From the NCBI GenBank assembly GCA_022766365.1, contig JALENW010000006.1, forward strand, positions 1 to 58,001: 58,001 nucleotides of DNA. The letters are read 5' to 3'. The stretch comes from Clostridiales bacterium (GTDB lineage Bacteria; Bacillota; Clostridia; Peptostreptococcales; Anaerovoracaceae). Made by a program: the position numbers and the translations under genes. The first letter of the stretch is position 1; each line of letters begins with the position of its first letter. Below are positions 8,769-19,060 of the stretch, one piece after another. Under the pieces are notes generated by a model. That model was given only the letters and a program-made list of their open reading frames with translations. It ran no database searches and was not told the DNA's origin.

Positions 8769-11700
8769 CTATTTTTCTTCTTTGAGGATTGCCACCATTT
8801 CCCCGGCTTTCACCTGCTGTCCCTCTTTTACGAAGATCTCGTCCACAATACCGTGGGCGGTAGCTATGATTTTACTTTCCATTTTCATCGCCTCAACAAT
8901 TGCAATTGGATCGCTTTCAGCTATCCGATCACCTACACCGACAAGAACTTTAATAATCTTACCCGGAATATTAGCGCCTATTTCAAGGGGATTACCCTCA
9001 TCTGCCATTACCGTAACCGTTGTATTAACAGACTCTTCTACATCGTTGTCTTTTATCTTGATGGTCCTTCGGTTTCCATTAACTTCGAACACAACATCCC
9101 TGTATCCTCCGGCATCAGGTTCACGAATCTCAACCAGTTTAATTATAAGTTCCTTACCTTCACTGATTTTAACCTCGCAGGTTTCTCCCACTTTAATTCC
9201 ATGGAAGAAAACATCCGAGCCCATCAGTCTCAGACTGCCCTGTTTCTTGACAGTGTTCACATAATCCTCAAACACCTTAGGATACATTGCATAACTTATG
9301 ACTTCTACAGGGGTCCCTTCAATTCCAAGATCTGTTTTTAATTTTTCACGCAAAGCATTGAAATCTTCCGGTTCAAGGAGTTCGCCGGGCCTGCATGTAA
9401 TTGGCTTTTTGCTCTTAAGAACCATCTTTTGCAGTTCCTTCGGGAAGCCTCCCTCAGGCTGCCCCATCATTCCTTCAAAGTAGGAAACGATTGAATCAGG
9501 ATAGTCAAAGTTTCTGCCTTTTTCCAATATGTTGTCAGGGGTCAAATCGTTTTGCACCATAAAGATAGCCATATCTCCCACCATCTTGGAGGACGGAGTA
9601 ACTTTTACAATATCTCCAAGCATTGCATTGACACTTTTATACATATCTTTAACTTCTTCGAATTTATGACCGAGACCGAAGCTTTCCACCTGAGGTTTCA
9701 GATTTGAATACTGACCTCCCGGAATTTCGTATTTATATATCTCTGCTGTAGATGTCTTAAGATCTGATTCGAAATTTGCATAAACAGGTCTCACATCTTG
9801 CCAGTACTCGGAGATTTTCTGTATCCCGTCAATATCTATTCCTGTCTCAATAGGAGAGTTTTCAAGAGCTGCAACTATTGAGTTAAGAGCAGGCTGAGAT
9901 GTCAGCCCTGACATAGAGTTAAACGCAGCATCTATAACGTCTACTCCTGCCTGTGCAGCCATCAAAACAGTTGCCACTCCGTTTCCGCTTGTATCATGCG
10001 TATGAAGATGAATAGGAATATTGATTTCTTCTTTAAGGGCTGTTATCAGTTTATATGCCGCCATAGGCTTAAGGAGACCTGACATATCTTTGATTCCGAG
10101 GACATGTGTTCCCTCTGCCTCCAGGGCCTTTGCCATTCTTATATAGTATTCCAAATTATATTTTGTTCTGGATTCATCTAGGATATCGCCGGTATAGCAC
10201 ATGCAAGCTTCTGCAACTTTTCCCTGTTTTAACACCTCGTCCAGTGCAATCTTCATTCCTTCTATCCAGTTCAGGGAATCAAAAATCCTGAACACATCTA
10301 TGCCCTTTTCAGCAGACAACTTCACAAATTCCCTTATTACATTATCAGGGTAATTCTTATAGCCAACTGCATTTGCTCCTCTGATAAGCATCTGGAACAA
10401 AATATTCGGAATCTTCTTTCTCAGCGTTTCAAGTCGTTCCCACGGATCTTCTTTTAGAAATCTGAACGCAGTGTCGAATGTAGCTCCTCCCCACATTTCA
10501 AGAGAGAAAAGGTCTTTACCGTACACGGCAACTGCAGGAGCAATCTTAACCATGTCAACAGTTCTTACCCTTGTTGCCATCAACGACTGCTGAGCATCCC
10601 TCATAGTGGTATCTGTAATGAGAAGCTTTTTCTGGTTCTTAACCCAATCTGCAACAGCTTCAGGGCCTCCCTCATCCAAAATCTGTTTCGTTCCACGGAG
10701 AACTTCTATATCCTCATCGGTAAACTTAGGGAAAACAGGTACATTAAACTTAGGCTTATCTCCCTTAGTAACATTTACAACCAAATCCCCAATATAGTTC
10801 AGAACTCTCAGCTCCTTGTCATCCTTCTTCGGTATGTCAAAAAGCTCAGGGGTGGCAGCAATGAATCCGGTGTTACAATCTCCTGCCTTGAATTTTGGAT
10901 GATTCAAAACATTGAGAAGGAATCCTATATTGGTCTTAACGCCTTTGATCTGAGTTTCCCGCAAAGCTCTTATAGCTTTCCTGGTTGCTCCGTCAAAAGT
11001 CAAAGCCCAGGAGGTTATCTTAACCAGAAGACTGTCATAATATGGCGTTACCTCAGATCCTGTGAATCCATTTCCTCCATCAAGTCTGATTCCATATCCT
11101 GATGCTGATCTGTAAAGCTCTATGACACCTGTGTCCGGTGCAAAGTCGTTGGCAGGATCCTCTGTTGTAATTCTGCACTGGATAGCATAACCCCTGACTT
11201 TGATATCCTCCTGACTGCTTATTCCAATCTCTTCATCACCAAGTGCTTTACCCTCTGCAATTAGAATCTGGCTCTGAACGATATCCACACCTGTAACCAT
11301 TTCCGTAACGGTATGCTCCACCTGAATTCTGGGGTTCATCTCGATGAAGTAATGGTTCCCGTCCTGATCCAACAGGAATTCAACGGTTCCGGCACTTCTA
11401 TAATTCACAGCCCCTGCAATTTTAATCGCATCGCTGCATATCGATTTTCTCTGTTCATCGCTCAAACATAGAGCGGGAGTAAACTCAATAACCTTTTGAT
11501 GTCTTCGCTGGATCGAACAGTCACGCTCAAAGAGGTGAACCAGGTTTCCATGCTTGTCTCCCAAAATCTGAACTTCAATATGCTTAGGATTTTCAAGATA
11601 CTTTTCGATGAAGATATCATCTATTCCAAAGGCTTTCTTTGCCTCACTTCTGGCACTTCGGTACTCAGCTATAAGATCGCTTTCTTCCCTTACAATCCTC

Positions 11701-12221
11701 ATACCTCTCCCGCCGCCACCGGCAGCTGCCTTCAGCATTACAGGATAACCGCAGGCATTGGCAAATTCAATCGCCTCCTTGTCTGACTTTATTGCAGCCT
11801 CTACACCCGGGATTGTGGGTACCCCAACTGAATCAGCAACAATCTTTGATTTTATTTTGTCACCGAGTTTATCCATCATCTCGTGAGTCGGCCCTATGAA
11901 CTCAATTCCGGCTTTTTCACAAGCCTTGGCAAATTCCACATTTTCAGATAAAAATCCATATCCCGGATGGATTGCGTCCACTCCTTTGCTTTTAGCCAGC
12001 TCTATAATTTCATCTATACCGAGATAAGCGTCAACAGCTGACTTTCCCTTGCCTATCTGATACGACTCGTCAGCTCTCACTCTGAAAAGAGCATTCTTAT
12101 CCTCCTCTGAATAAATAGCAACTGTTCTTATACCAAGCTCTGCACATGCCCTGAAAATCCTTATGGCAATTTCTCCTCTGTTGGCAACAAGAACCCTTTT
12201 AAAGCGTCTAAATTCACTCAT
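8769..12221 (-). CDS. pyc: pyruvate carboxylase
   Basis: Biotin enzyme that carboxylates pyruvate to oxaloacetate, feeding the TCA branch, aspartate and gluconeogenesis. At 1150 aa it is the full single-chain form: an N-terminal biotin carboxylase (residues 1-450, ATP-grasp with AAGGGGRGM and the EMNPRIQVEHTVTE motif), a carboxyltransferase barrel (about 530-1000, beginning ITDTTMRDAQQS), and a C-terminal biotinyl domain with EAMKMES, where Lys1113 is the biotin site. The ATG follows AAGGAAAG and overlaps the mscS stop as ATGA. Confidence 0.97.
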   Translation of the reverse strand: MSEFRRFKRVLVANRGEIAIRIFRACAELGIRTVAIYSEEDKNALFRVRADESYQIGKGKSAVDAYLGIDEIIELAKSKGVDAIHPGYGFLSENVEFAKACEKAGIEFIGPTHEMMDKLGDKIKSKIVADSVGVPTIPGVEAAIKSDKEAIEFANACGYPVMLKAAAGGGGRGMRIVREESDLIAEYRSARSEAKKAFGIDDIFIEKYLENPKHIEVQILGDKHGNLVHLFERDCSIQRRHQKVIEFTPALCLSDEQRKSICSDAIKIAGAVNYRSAGTVEFLLDQDGNHYFIEMNPRIQVEHTVTEMVTGVDIVQSQILIAEGKALGDEEIGISSQEDIKVRGYAIQCRITTEDPANDFAPDTGVIELYRSASGYGIRLDGGNGFTGSEVTPYYDSLLVKITSWALTFDGATRKAIRALRETQIKGVKTNIGFLLNVLNHPKFKAGDCNTGFIAATPELFDIPKKDDKELRVLNYIGDLVVNVTKGDKPKFNVPVFPKFTDEDIEVLRGTKQILDEGGPEAVADWVKNQKKLLITDTTMRDAQQSLMATRVRTVDMVKIAPAVAVYGKDLFSLEMWGGATFDTAFRFLKEDPWERLETLRKKIPNILFQMLIRGANAVGYKNYPDNVIREFVKLSAEKGIDVFRIFDSLNWIEGMKIALDEVLKQGKVAEACMCYTGDILDESRTKYNLEYYIRMAKALEAEGTHVLGIKDMSGLLKPMAAYKLITALKEEINIPIHLHTHDTSGNGVATVLMAAQAGVDVIDAAFNSMSGLTSQPALNSIVAALENSPIETGIDIDGIQKISEYWQDVRPVYANFESDLKTSTAEIYKYEIPGGQYSNLKPQVESFGLGHKFEEVKDMYKSVNAMLGDIVKVTPSSKMVGDMAIFMVQNDLTPDNILEKGRNFDYPDSIVSYFEGMMGQPEGGFPKELQKMVLKSKKPITCRPGELLEPEDFNALREKLKTDLGIEGTPVEVISYAMYPKVFEDYVNTVKKQGSLRLMGSDVFFHGIKVGETCEVKISEGKELIIKLVEIREPDAGGYRDVVFEVNGNRRTIKIKDNDVEESVNTTVTVMADEGNPLEIGANIPGKIIKVLVGVGDRIAESDPIAIVEAMKMESKIIATAHGIVDEIFVKEGQQVKAGEMVAILKEEK

Positions 12222-13054
12222 TTCAAACTTTCCTTTCCGTATGTTATCCCCTTCATATCCCGAAGGTTAACATCCAATTTTTTATATGGTATTTCTATTC
12301 CCGACTTATCAAAAGTGAGCTTAATATGCTCTTCAATATAATATTTTACATCAAAATAACTGTCTGTCGGACACCATGCTTTCACATCTAATACTACCCC
12401 GTCTTCTCCGAGAGCATTGACTCCGATAATTATTTCTTCATTTTGAAGAACTCCGGGACACGAAATTGCTATCTGAAGCAATAGCTGTTTAGCTTTGTCT
12501 ATATCCGCATCATAGCTTATGGTTGCTACACAATCCACACGGCGCTTCGGTTCCCTTGAGTAATTCAACACCACAGAATTTACTATCAGGGAATTGGGTA
12601 CCGTAATTTTCTTATTATCAAAAGAATGCAGATGTGTGGTCATGAGGTCTATAGCATCCACAATTCCCAACATCTTTTTCTCCTCAATTTCAACTATCTC
12701 ACCCTTTAAGATCGGTTTGGAAAACAAAATTATCAGTCCTGCCGCCACATTTGAGAGGCTATCTCTAAGTGCTAATGCTATTGCAGCACCTGTGGCACCC
12801 AAAAGAGTCACCAGGGGAACCGTTGGGACATTAAGTGCAGACAAAATTATTATGATCAGTATCACCCATAGAAGTATTTTTTCAGAAACCAGAATGAACC
12901 CGTGTAAAGCAAGGTCAAGCCCGGATTTTGAAAGAAGACGCTCCGACAGATAAAGCAGCAGTTTCATTACAAGAAGCCCCACTATAAGAATGCCGAGAGC
13001 CATCACGATCATACCTCCATATGTTGTTTCCAGCAACTTCTCCAATCTTTGCAT
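12218..13054 (-). CDS. mscS: small-conductance mechanosensitive ion channel (MscS family)
   Basis: Membrane channel that opens under turgor to release solutes. Three N-terminal membrane helices are visible (about residues 15-35, 55-75 and 80-105). The third is the Gly/Ala-rich pore helix LGATGAAIALALRDSLSNVAAG. After it come the beta domain and a cytoplasmic vestibule ending near GIEIPYKKLDVN, a typical MscS tail. Length 278 aa is normal. It lies between typA (3-base gap) and pyc (4-base overlap). Confidence 0.93.
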   Translation of the reverse strand: MQRLEKLLETTYGGMIVMALGILIVGLLVMKLLLYLSERLLSKSGLDLALHGFILVSEKILLWVILIIIILSALNVPTVPLVTLLGATGAAIALALRDSLSNVAAGLIILFSKPILKGEIVEIEEKKMLGIVDAIDLMTTHLHSFDNKKITVPNSLIVNSVVLNYSREPKRRVDCVATISYDADIDKAKQLLLQIAISCPGVLQNEEIIIGVNALGEDGVVLDVKAWCPTDSYFDVKYYIEEHIKLTFDKSGIEIPYKKLDVNLRDMKGITYGKESLK

Positions 13055-13057
13055 ATA

Positions 13058-14932
13058 TTACCTGGCTCTCCTTCTTTCAAGCTCTTTGAGGAGTTTCTTA
13101 CGAAGCCTTATATCCTCCGGTGTAACTTCCACAAGCTCATCATCATCGATAAACTCAAGAGCCTCCTCAAGAGTGAAATGTCTTGCCGGAGAGAGTTTGA
13201 TTGCGTCATCATTTCCTGTCGCACGCATATTGGTAGCCTTCTTAGCCTTACACGGATTTACCTCCATGTCCTCACTGCGTGAATTCATACCTACAATCAT
13301 ACCCTCATACACCTTGGTGCCCGGTTCTATAAACATCTGCACTCTCTCGCTGATATTTGATATAGCGTAAGGTGTTGCTGTTCCGTTTTCCATAGCTATG
13401 GCAACACCATTCGTCCTGCCCTCGATTTCCCCCTTGTAGTCATCAAACTTCAAAAAACGTTTCTCCATAGTTCCCTCACCATGGGTATCGTTGATAAATT
13501 CAGATCTGTATCCGAGCAACCCCCTCGTGGGTACATGATACTCAATTCTGTTGTATCCATTTTCTTCAGACATCTGAACCATCATTCCTTTTCTTAAATT
13601 AAGTTTGGAAATGACCGTTCCTGAATATTCCTGAGGAAGGGTTACCACGACTTCTTCAATAGGCTCAAGTTTCTTGCCATTCTCATCCTTTCGAAAGATT
13701 ACCTCAGGTTTTGAAACAGCAAGTTCATAGCCTTCTCTTCTCATGTTTTCAATCAGAATAGACAGGTGCAGTTCTCCTCTCCCCGATACCTTGAAGCTGT
13801 CCGTCGATTCGGTTTCTTCCACAGTCAAACCGACATTCACCTCAAGTTCCTTGTTGAGTCTTTCCCTTATATGTCTTGAAGTTACAAACTTTCCGACTTT
13901 GCCGGCAAATGGGCTCTTATTTACAATGAAATTCATCGACATGGTAGGCTCTTCTATTTCAATATTACCCAACGGCTCTACGTGATCCGGATCACATATA
14001 GTCTCGCCGATTGAAATATCTGATATTCCTGAAACTACAACAATATCTCCGCACTGTGCCTCCGGAACAGAAACCCTTTTCAACCCTCTGTATATGAACA
14101 CCTGTCCTATTTTGTTTGAAGTAATGCTGCCATCAGCCTTTGCAACTGCAACCTGCTGACCGCTCTTTATCACACCTCTTGTTATTCGTCCGATTCCAAG
14201 CCTGCCGATATAGTCATCATATCCCAGGGAAGAAATTTGCATCTGTAAAGGTTCCCTCGTCATGTCAGGATATGGATTGCATTGTTCCACTATGGTTTCA
14301 AAAAGCGGATCTATATTCAAACCTCCAAGACCCTCAGGTGTGTGTTTAAGTCTGTGTCCTTCGTCTCCAAGATTCAGATCAGCCGCTTCTTCAGGATCTC
14401 TTACAACTATACCCTGCCTTGCAATCCCATACAGGATCGGGAAATCAAGTTGCTCATCACTTGCGTTAAGATTCATGAACAACTCATAAACCTCGTCCAC
14501 AACTTGATCTATCCTAGCATCCTTTTTGTCTATTTTATTTATGAGTAAAATAGGTTTGAGACCCTGCTCCAGGCTTTTTTTGAGAACGAATCTTGTCTGA
14601 GGCATGGGTCCTTCGCTAGAGTCCACCAGAAGGATTACCGTGTCCACAGTTTTCATAATTCTCTCCACCTCAGAAGAAAAGTCCGCATGCCCGGGAGTAT
14701 CCACAATGTTTATCTTGTATTCTCCGTGAAGAACAGAACAATTCTTGGAATATATGGTTATTCCTCTCTCTCTTTCTATGTCGTCGCTGTCCATAACCTG
14801 ATCAAGCATTTCTTCGTTGTCCCTGAATACTCCGCTCTGTTTCAAAAACGCATCCACGAGGGTGGATTTACCTGCGTCAACGTGGGCGATAACGGCAATA
14901 TTGATTATATTTTCTCTCTTTACTTGGTTCAT
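13058..14932 (-). CDS. typA: ribosome-associated GTPase TypA/BipA
   Basis: Translational GTPase that binds the 70S ribosome and helps large-subunit assembly under cold or stress. G1 AHVDAGKST, G2 ERERGITI, G3 DTPGH and G4 NKID are all present. EF-G-like domains follow, then the TypA-specific C-terminal region (RGLLGYRSEFINDTHG). The 624 aa length is typical. The ATG follows AGGAGA. It is the first gene of the 15 kb minus-strand run, and the terminator at 14987-15026 separates it from the previous operon. Confidence 0.96.
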   Translation of the reverse strand: MNQVKRENIINIAVIAHVDAGKSTLVDAFLKQSGVFRDNEEMLDQVMDSDDIERERGITIYSKNCSVLHGEYKINIVDTPGHADFSSEVERIMKTVDTVILLVDSSEGPMPQTRFVLKKSLEQGLKPILLINKIDKKDARIDQVVDEVYELFMNLNASDEQLDFPILYGIARQGIVVRDPEEAADLNLGDEGHRLKHTPEGLGGLNIDPLFETIVEQCNPYPDMTREPLQMQISSLGYDDYIGRLGIGRITRGVIKSGQQVAVAKADGSITSNKIGQVFIYRGLKRVSVPEAQCGDIVVVSGISDISIGETICDPDHVEPLGNIEIEEPTMSMNFIVNKSPFAGKVGKFVTSRHIRERLNKELEVNVGLTVEETESTDSFKVSGRGELHLSILIENMRREGYELAVSKPEVIFRKDENGKKLEPIEEVVVTLPQEYSGTVISKLNLRKGMMVQMSEENGYNRIEYHVPTRGLLGYRSEFINDTHGEGTMEKRFLKFDDYKGEIEGRTNGVAIAMENGTATPYAISNISERVQMFIEPGTKVYEGMIVGMNSRSEDMEVNPCKAKKATNMRATGNDDAIKLSPARHFTLEEALEFIDDDELVEVTPEDIRLRKKLLKELERRRAR

Positions 14933-14986
14933 AGGTCTCCTTATTCATATAATTCAAATTGGGGCTCTTGATTTGGTTTTTAAAAT

Positions 14987-15026
14987 AAAAAACCCCAAAA
15001 TATTTTATCATAATCCGGGGTTTTTT
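14987..15026. terminator. bidirectional intrinsic terminator
   Basis: A perfect 10-base stem (AAAAAACCCC at 14987-14996, GGGGTTTTTT at 15017-15026) with T tracts in both directions. On the minus strand it closes the long aroA-to-HIT operon just before typA. A further dyad (AATCATGG 15113-15120, CCATGATT 15127-15134) sits directly after the HIT stop and may help to stop or stabilise the transcript. Confidence 0.85.
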
Positions 15027-15136
15027 ACAACTGATTGGAACCGGTTAAATTCCACCGGCTCAGTTACAAACAGATATTATTTTAAAAATTATTTGCTGTC
15101 ATCTTAAGATGAAATCATGGTGATGTCCATGATTAA

Positions 15137-15478
15137 TCAGCCCGGAGGCCAAGTCAGTTTCCTCTTTCCCAAAATATGAAAATGAAGATGTTTGACAGTT
15201 TGAAATGCATCCTCTCCCGTATTGATAACTGTTCTATACCCATTATCAAGTCCGAGTTCAGAGGCTATATCCTTAATTTTAAGCATTATATGGCTCATAA
15301 GATCTGCATCTTCAGATGTCAAATCATCCAATGACCTTATATGCTTCTTCGGAACAATCAAAACATGAACCGGAGCCTGTGGCTCAATGTCGTGAAAGCA
15401 GATAATCTGTTCGTCCTCATAAACCTTCTTTGAAGGAATTTCACCTTCAGCAATCTTACAAAATAGGCAATCACTCAT
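15137..15478 (-). CDS. HIT family nucleotide hydrolase (HinT-like)
   Basis: Small histidine-triad protein that hydrolyses nucleoside phosphoramidates or related AMP conjugates. The 113 aa chain has the N-terminal CLFCKIAEGEIPS and the triad HLHFHIL (HxHxH). The N-terminal CxxC is common in the HinT branch. Its start overlaps the mtaB stop by 8 bases, and it is the last gene before the terminator. Confidence 0.95.
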   Translation of the reverse strand: MSDCLFCKIAEGEIPSKKVYEDEQIICFHDIEPQAPVHVLIVPKKHIRSLDDLTSEDADLMSHIMLKIKDIASELGLDNGYRTVINTGEDAFQTVKHLHFHILGKRKLTWPPG

Positions 15479-16793
15479 AGCTTTCTCCTTTCATCCCGTC
15501 TTTGTATATTTCAGTCAACATAACGTTGACAAAACACCCAAGTTTATCCTCGAATTCCATGGGCAGATACACTCTGATATAGTTGCCCGTATAACCTCTT
15601 ACAAATTCTCCATCCTTTTCCTCAATAAGGACACGACCCTGCGTTCCGATATTTCTTTTGAAAAATTCCCTTTCTGCGGTGCCAACTACCTTTGTCAGTC
15701 TCTCACTGCGTTCCTGTGATGTTTTTCCATCAACCTGATCTTCCATGGAAGCCGCTTTCGTACCGGTTCGTTTGCTGTACCTGAACACATGAACTTTACA
15801 GAACCCCGTTTCCCGGACTATATCCACGCTGTCCATGAAGTCCTCCTCACACTCTCCCGGGAAACCGCAAATTATGTCGGTTGAAATTCCATATAGAGGA
15901 TCAAATCGTCGAAGAGTTTCAACTATTGACAGATATTTTTCCCTGTCGTAACGGCGATTCATGCGTGCAAGTATTTTGTCGGATCCTGATTGTATGCTCA
16001 GGTGGAGATGATGACACAATTTATCATATCCGAATAACTTCTTGACATATTCCTCATCGATGACAGTGGGTTCTAGAGAAGAAAGCCTTATTCTAAAATC
16101 CCCCGGCAGATTATTAATCTCACCGATAAGTTTGGAAATTCCATCATAACCCAGATCTTCACCATAGAGCGCAGTGTTTATACCGGTAAGGATAATTTCT
16201 TTAAACCCCTTTGAAACCAATATCTCTGCTTCTTTTAATATTTCCTTTAACTGTCTGCTCCTGACGGGACCTCTGGCGAATGGAATTATGCAGTAGGAAC
16301 AAAATCGGTTGCAACCCTCTTGGATTTTAATGTAGGCTCTTGTTCTGCTCTCCATTGATGTGACTACACCGTCACTTTGATATTCGTGCATCTCGTCGTA
16401 GCTAAGCACATGACAACTTGTTGCTCCAACAACCTCTTTAGAGTTATTTCGGTCATAGATGAAGTCCTCAACATAATCTATCAAATTATGTTTTTCGTTT
16501 GTACCTACCACAATGTCTACACCTTCAATAGCCGATACTTCTTCCGGTTTTATTTGCGCGTAACAACCGGTTACAGCTACAAGACCCGTCGGATTAACTC
16601 TCTTTGCCCTTCGGATATATTGCCTTGATTTTCTGTCTGCCAGATTGGTTACCGTGCATGTATTAATCACATATGCATCTGCATAGTCGTTTTCGTCTAC
16701 AACCGAATGGCCACGTCTCTTAAAGCTTTCTTTCATGGCCTCGGTTTCGTACTGATTCACCTTACATCCAAGGGTGTGAAAGGCTACCCTCAT
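15471..16793 (-). CDS. mtaB: tRNA t6A37 methylthiotransferase MtaB
   Basis: Radical SAM enzyme that adds a methylthio group to t6A37 in tRNAs reading ANN codons. The N-terminal domain binds a second Fe-S cluster through TLGCKVNQYE, INTCTVTN and VTGCYAQ. The radical SAM site is CNRFCSYC (about residue 160). A C-terminal TRAM-like domain completes the 440 aa. It lies downstream of rsmE and upstream of the HIT gene, so two RNA modification enzymes are side by side. Confidence 0.95.
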   Translation of the reverse strand: MRVAFHTLGCKVNQYETEAMKESFKRRGHSVVDENDYADAYVINTCTVTNLADRKSRQYIRRAKRVNPTGLVAVTGCYAQIKPEEVSAIEGVDIVVGTNEKHNLIDYVEDFIYDRNNSKEVVGATSCHVLSYDEMHEYQSDGVVTSMESRTRAYIKIQEGCNRFCSYCIIPFARGPVRSRQLKEILKEAEILVSKGFKEIILTGINTALYGEDLGYDGISKLIGEINNLPGDFRIRLSSLEPTVIDEEYVKKLFGYDKLCHHLHLSIQSGSDKILARMNRRYDREKYLSIVETLRRFDPLYGISTDIICGFPGECEEDFMDSVDIVRETGFCKVHVFRYSKRTGTKAASMEDQVDGKTSQERSERLTKVVGTAEREFFKRNIGTQGRVLIEEKDGEFVRGYTGNYIRVYLPMEFEDKLGCFVNVMLTEIYKDGMKGESYE

Positions 16794-16844
16794 TCAAATC
16801 TCCATTCTAATATCTAATTTCTTCTTTGTCTGTCATCTCGCATA

Positions 16845-17621
16845 TCAAAGCTCCATCTCGTATAGGAGCATGGAAAGTACAGCCTGCCCTGCGGTTTCTG
16901 TCCTGAGGATACTCTTTCCCAAAGAAACAGGCAATATGCCAAGACTCTCAAGCCTAACTGCTTCATTTGTACTGAATCCGCCCTCCGGTCCGATGACTAC
17001 AGCAATCTTCGGTACAGGCAGCACATCCGGTGAATCCTGGGAATTCTTTAGATTTTCATCTTTCCATTTACTCAAAAGTCCCCTGATGGTTCTCCCCTCC
17101 TCATTTTCATAGGGGAAAATCACTAAATCAAAATCCTCAAGCCCCCGTGCCATATCCTTAAATTGCACGAAACTTCTCACCTTTGGATTTCTGGGAGAAA
17201 GACACTGCTTCACCGCCTCATCTGCGACTTTTTGAAGTCGCTGCACCTTCTTTTCCTCTTTGCCCGTCTCCTTAGCGACACATCTATCCATGAAAACAGG
17301 AATAATTTCTGAAACCCCAAGCTCCACTGCTTTTCTGACAATCAGCTCAAGTTTAGGGTTCTTAGGCACCCCCTGAAAAAGTGCTGCCTCATATGAAAGC
17401 TCCCTGCCGTGTCTTTGCTTATCAACTATTGAAAGAGTAACCCCATCGGAAGATATTTTTTCGATTCTGCCGAGGTACTCCCAACAAGACCCATCCGATA
17501 CAGGATAGATATCCCCAACCTTCGCTCTTAAAACCTTAACAAGATGATGAATATTCTCAGGTGAAGACACGAAAATCGACTTATCGCCCACATCATTTTG
17601 ATTTAAATGCAAAATATTCAT
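16845..17621 (-). CDS. rsmE: 16S rRNA (uracil-1498-N3)-methyltransferase RsmE
   Basis: SPOUT-fold methyltransferase that makes m3U1498 in 16S rRNA. The SAM-binding knot is marked by VIGPEGGFSTNEA and LGKSILRTETA. An N-terminal PUA-like domain starts HLNQNDVGDKS. I place the start at the ATG at 17621, just after AGGTGAT; an in-frame GTG two codons earlier is also possible. The gene begins 11 bases after the pdp stop. The prmA gene that often precedes rsmE is absent. Confidence 0.94.
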   Translation of the reverse strand: MNILHLNQNDVGDKSIFVSSPENIHHLVKVLRAKVGDIYPVSDGSCWEYLGRIEKISSDGVTLSIVDKQRHGRELSYEAALFQGVPKNPKLELIVRKAVELGVSEIIPVFMDRCVAKETGKEEKKVQRLQKVADEAVKQCLSPRNPKVRSFVQFKDMARGLEDFDLVIFPYENEEGRTIRGLLSKWKDENLKNSQDSPDVLPVPKIAVVIGPEGGFSTNEAVRLESLGILPVSLGKSILRTETAGQAVLSMLLYEMEL

Positions 17622-17631
17622 TATCACCTGA

Positions 17632-18969
17632 CTAAACTTCTACAATTTTTTTGAACAAGACAGGAGCCTCAGTTCTGTCATTTCCTATTTGGAAAGCTTC
17701 GCTTGCCTCTCCAAGTGCTCTGTCCACTTTTTCTCTGCTGTTGCCGTAAATGCTGGCCAACGTATCTCCTGCACTGACCCGATCACCGATTTTCTTCTCA
17801 ATATAGATGCCGGAGGCATAGTCTATTTTATCTTCTTTTTTCGCTCTACCTGCCCCGGTGTGTTGGGACGCAAGTCCAACCGTCCTTGCATTTATCTTTT
17901 TCACATATCCATTCGTCTCAGCGACAAGATCCGCCTTAAATTCAGCCTCGGGAAACATGCTGTAATCCTCAACAACATCGGGATTTCCTCCCTGTTTTTC
18001 GATGAAAGCCTTCATCTTCATAAGAGCAGCACCGCTGTGAATTGATTGCTTTGCCAGCAAAACACCTTCTTCGGCGGTTTTTGCTCTCCCTCCGAGGTAT
18101 ATCATTATTCCCGCAAGCTGTTCAGCCAGTTCAGTGATATCTGAAGGACCATTTCCTTTCAGAGTTTCTATAGCCTCAATTACTTCAATGGCATTTCCCA
18201 CGGCCCTGCCAAGTGGCTGGCTCATATCCGTAATGGCCGCAATTGTGGTTTTGCCCGCTGCCTTACCTATTTTGCACATTATAGTTGCCAATTTTACAGC
18301 ACTTTCCTCGTTTTCCATGAAGGCACCTTCACCGCACTTAACGTCCAGAAGAATCTTGTCTGAACCTGCCGCGAGCTTTTTGCTCATTATAGATGAAGAT
18401 ATCAAGCTGAGATTATCTATGGTTCCCGTCACATCTCTGAGGGCATAAATTTTCTTATCGGCGGGGGTCAGATGACCTGATTGTCCCACTACAGCAATGC
18501 CTATATCATTGACTTGAGAGACAAATTCCTCAGGTTCAAGAGTTGTGTTAAATCCCGGTATTGACTCCATCTTATCAACTGTTCCACCGGTAAAACCGAG
18601 ACCCCTTCCGCTCATTTTGGCAATCGGTACTCCGCAGGATGCAGCTATCGGAGCAACTACCAGTGTAACCTTATCACCGACACCACCTGTTGAATGCTTG
18701 TCCACCTTTATACCCTTAATAGAACTCAAATCGATGGTATCTCCAGAAAACCGCATAGCCTGAGTCAGCTCCACGGTCTCCCTCTCGTTCATTTTATTCA
18801 GATAAATTGCCATGAGGAGAGCCGCCGCTTGATAATCAGGGATTTCGTCAGCACTGTATCCGTTTACAAAATACTGAATTTCCTCCTTAGAAAGTTCACC
18901 TCCATCTCTCTTTTTAACTATGATGTCCACCATGTCGGTGCTGTTTGGATCTGTTTTCTTTGCAACCAT
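17632..18969 (-). CDS. pdp: pyrimidine-nucleoside phosphorylase
   Basis: Cleaves thymidine, deoxyuridine or uridine with phosphate to free base and (deoxy)ribose-1-phosphate. Conserved signatures are MVDIIVKKRDGGELSKEE, KHSTGGVGDKVTL (phosphate binding) and SGRGLGFTGGTVDK. The upstream start at 18969 has AGGA 8 bases before it, while the ATG at 18933 (MVDII) has none, so the 445 aa form is preferred. It follows deoB: pdp makes pentose-1-phosphates and DeoB converts them to 5-phosphates. Whether uridine or thymidine is preferred cannot be told here. Confidence 0.93.
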   Translation of the reverse strand: MVAKKTDPNSTDMVDIIVKKRDGGELSKEEIQYFVNGYSADEIPDYQAAALLMAIYLNKMNERETVELTQAMRFSGDTIDLSSIKGIKVDKHSTGGVGDKVTLVVAPIAASCGVPIAKMSGRGLGFTGGTVDKMESIPGFNTTLEPEEFVSQVNDIGIAVVGQSGHLTPADKKIYALRDVTGTIDNLSLISSSIMSKKLAAGSDKILLDVKCGEGAFMENEESAVKLATIMCKIGKAAGKTTIAAITDMSQPLGRAVGNAIEVIEAIETLKGNGPSDITELAEQLAGIMIYLGGRAKTAEEGVLLAKQSIHSGAALMKMKAFIEKQGGNPDVVEDYSMFPEAEFKADLVAETNGYVKKINARTVGLASQHTGAGRAKKEDKIDYASGIYIEKKIGDRVSAGDTLASIYGNSREKVDRALGEASEAFQIGNDRTEAPVLFKKIVEV

Positions 18970-19060
18970 TTTGATTATCCTATATCCTTACTTAATAATA
19001 ATTATCCTGTATCTGTTCTTCACTATACTCCGGTTCTATAACTTTCCTGCAAATCAACAC

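Noticed and set aside
8670-9341. 223-codon plus-strand frame at the pyc/phoH junction
   Set aside because: Opposite the biotinyl domain of pyc and the start of phoH; no start signals.
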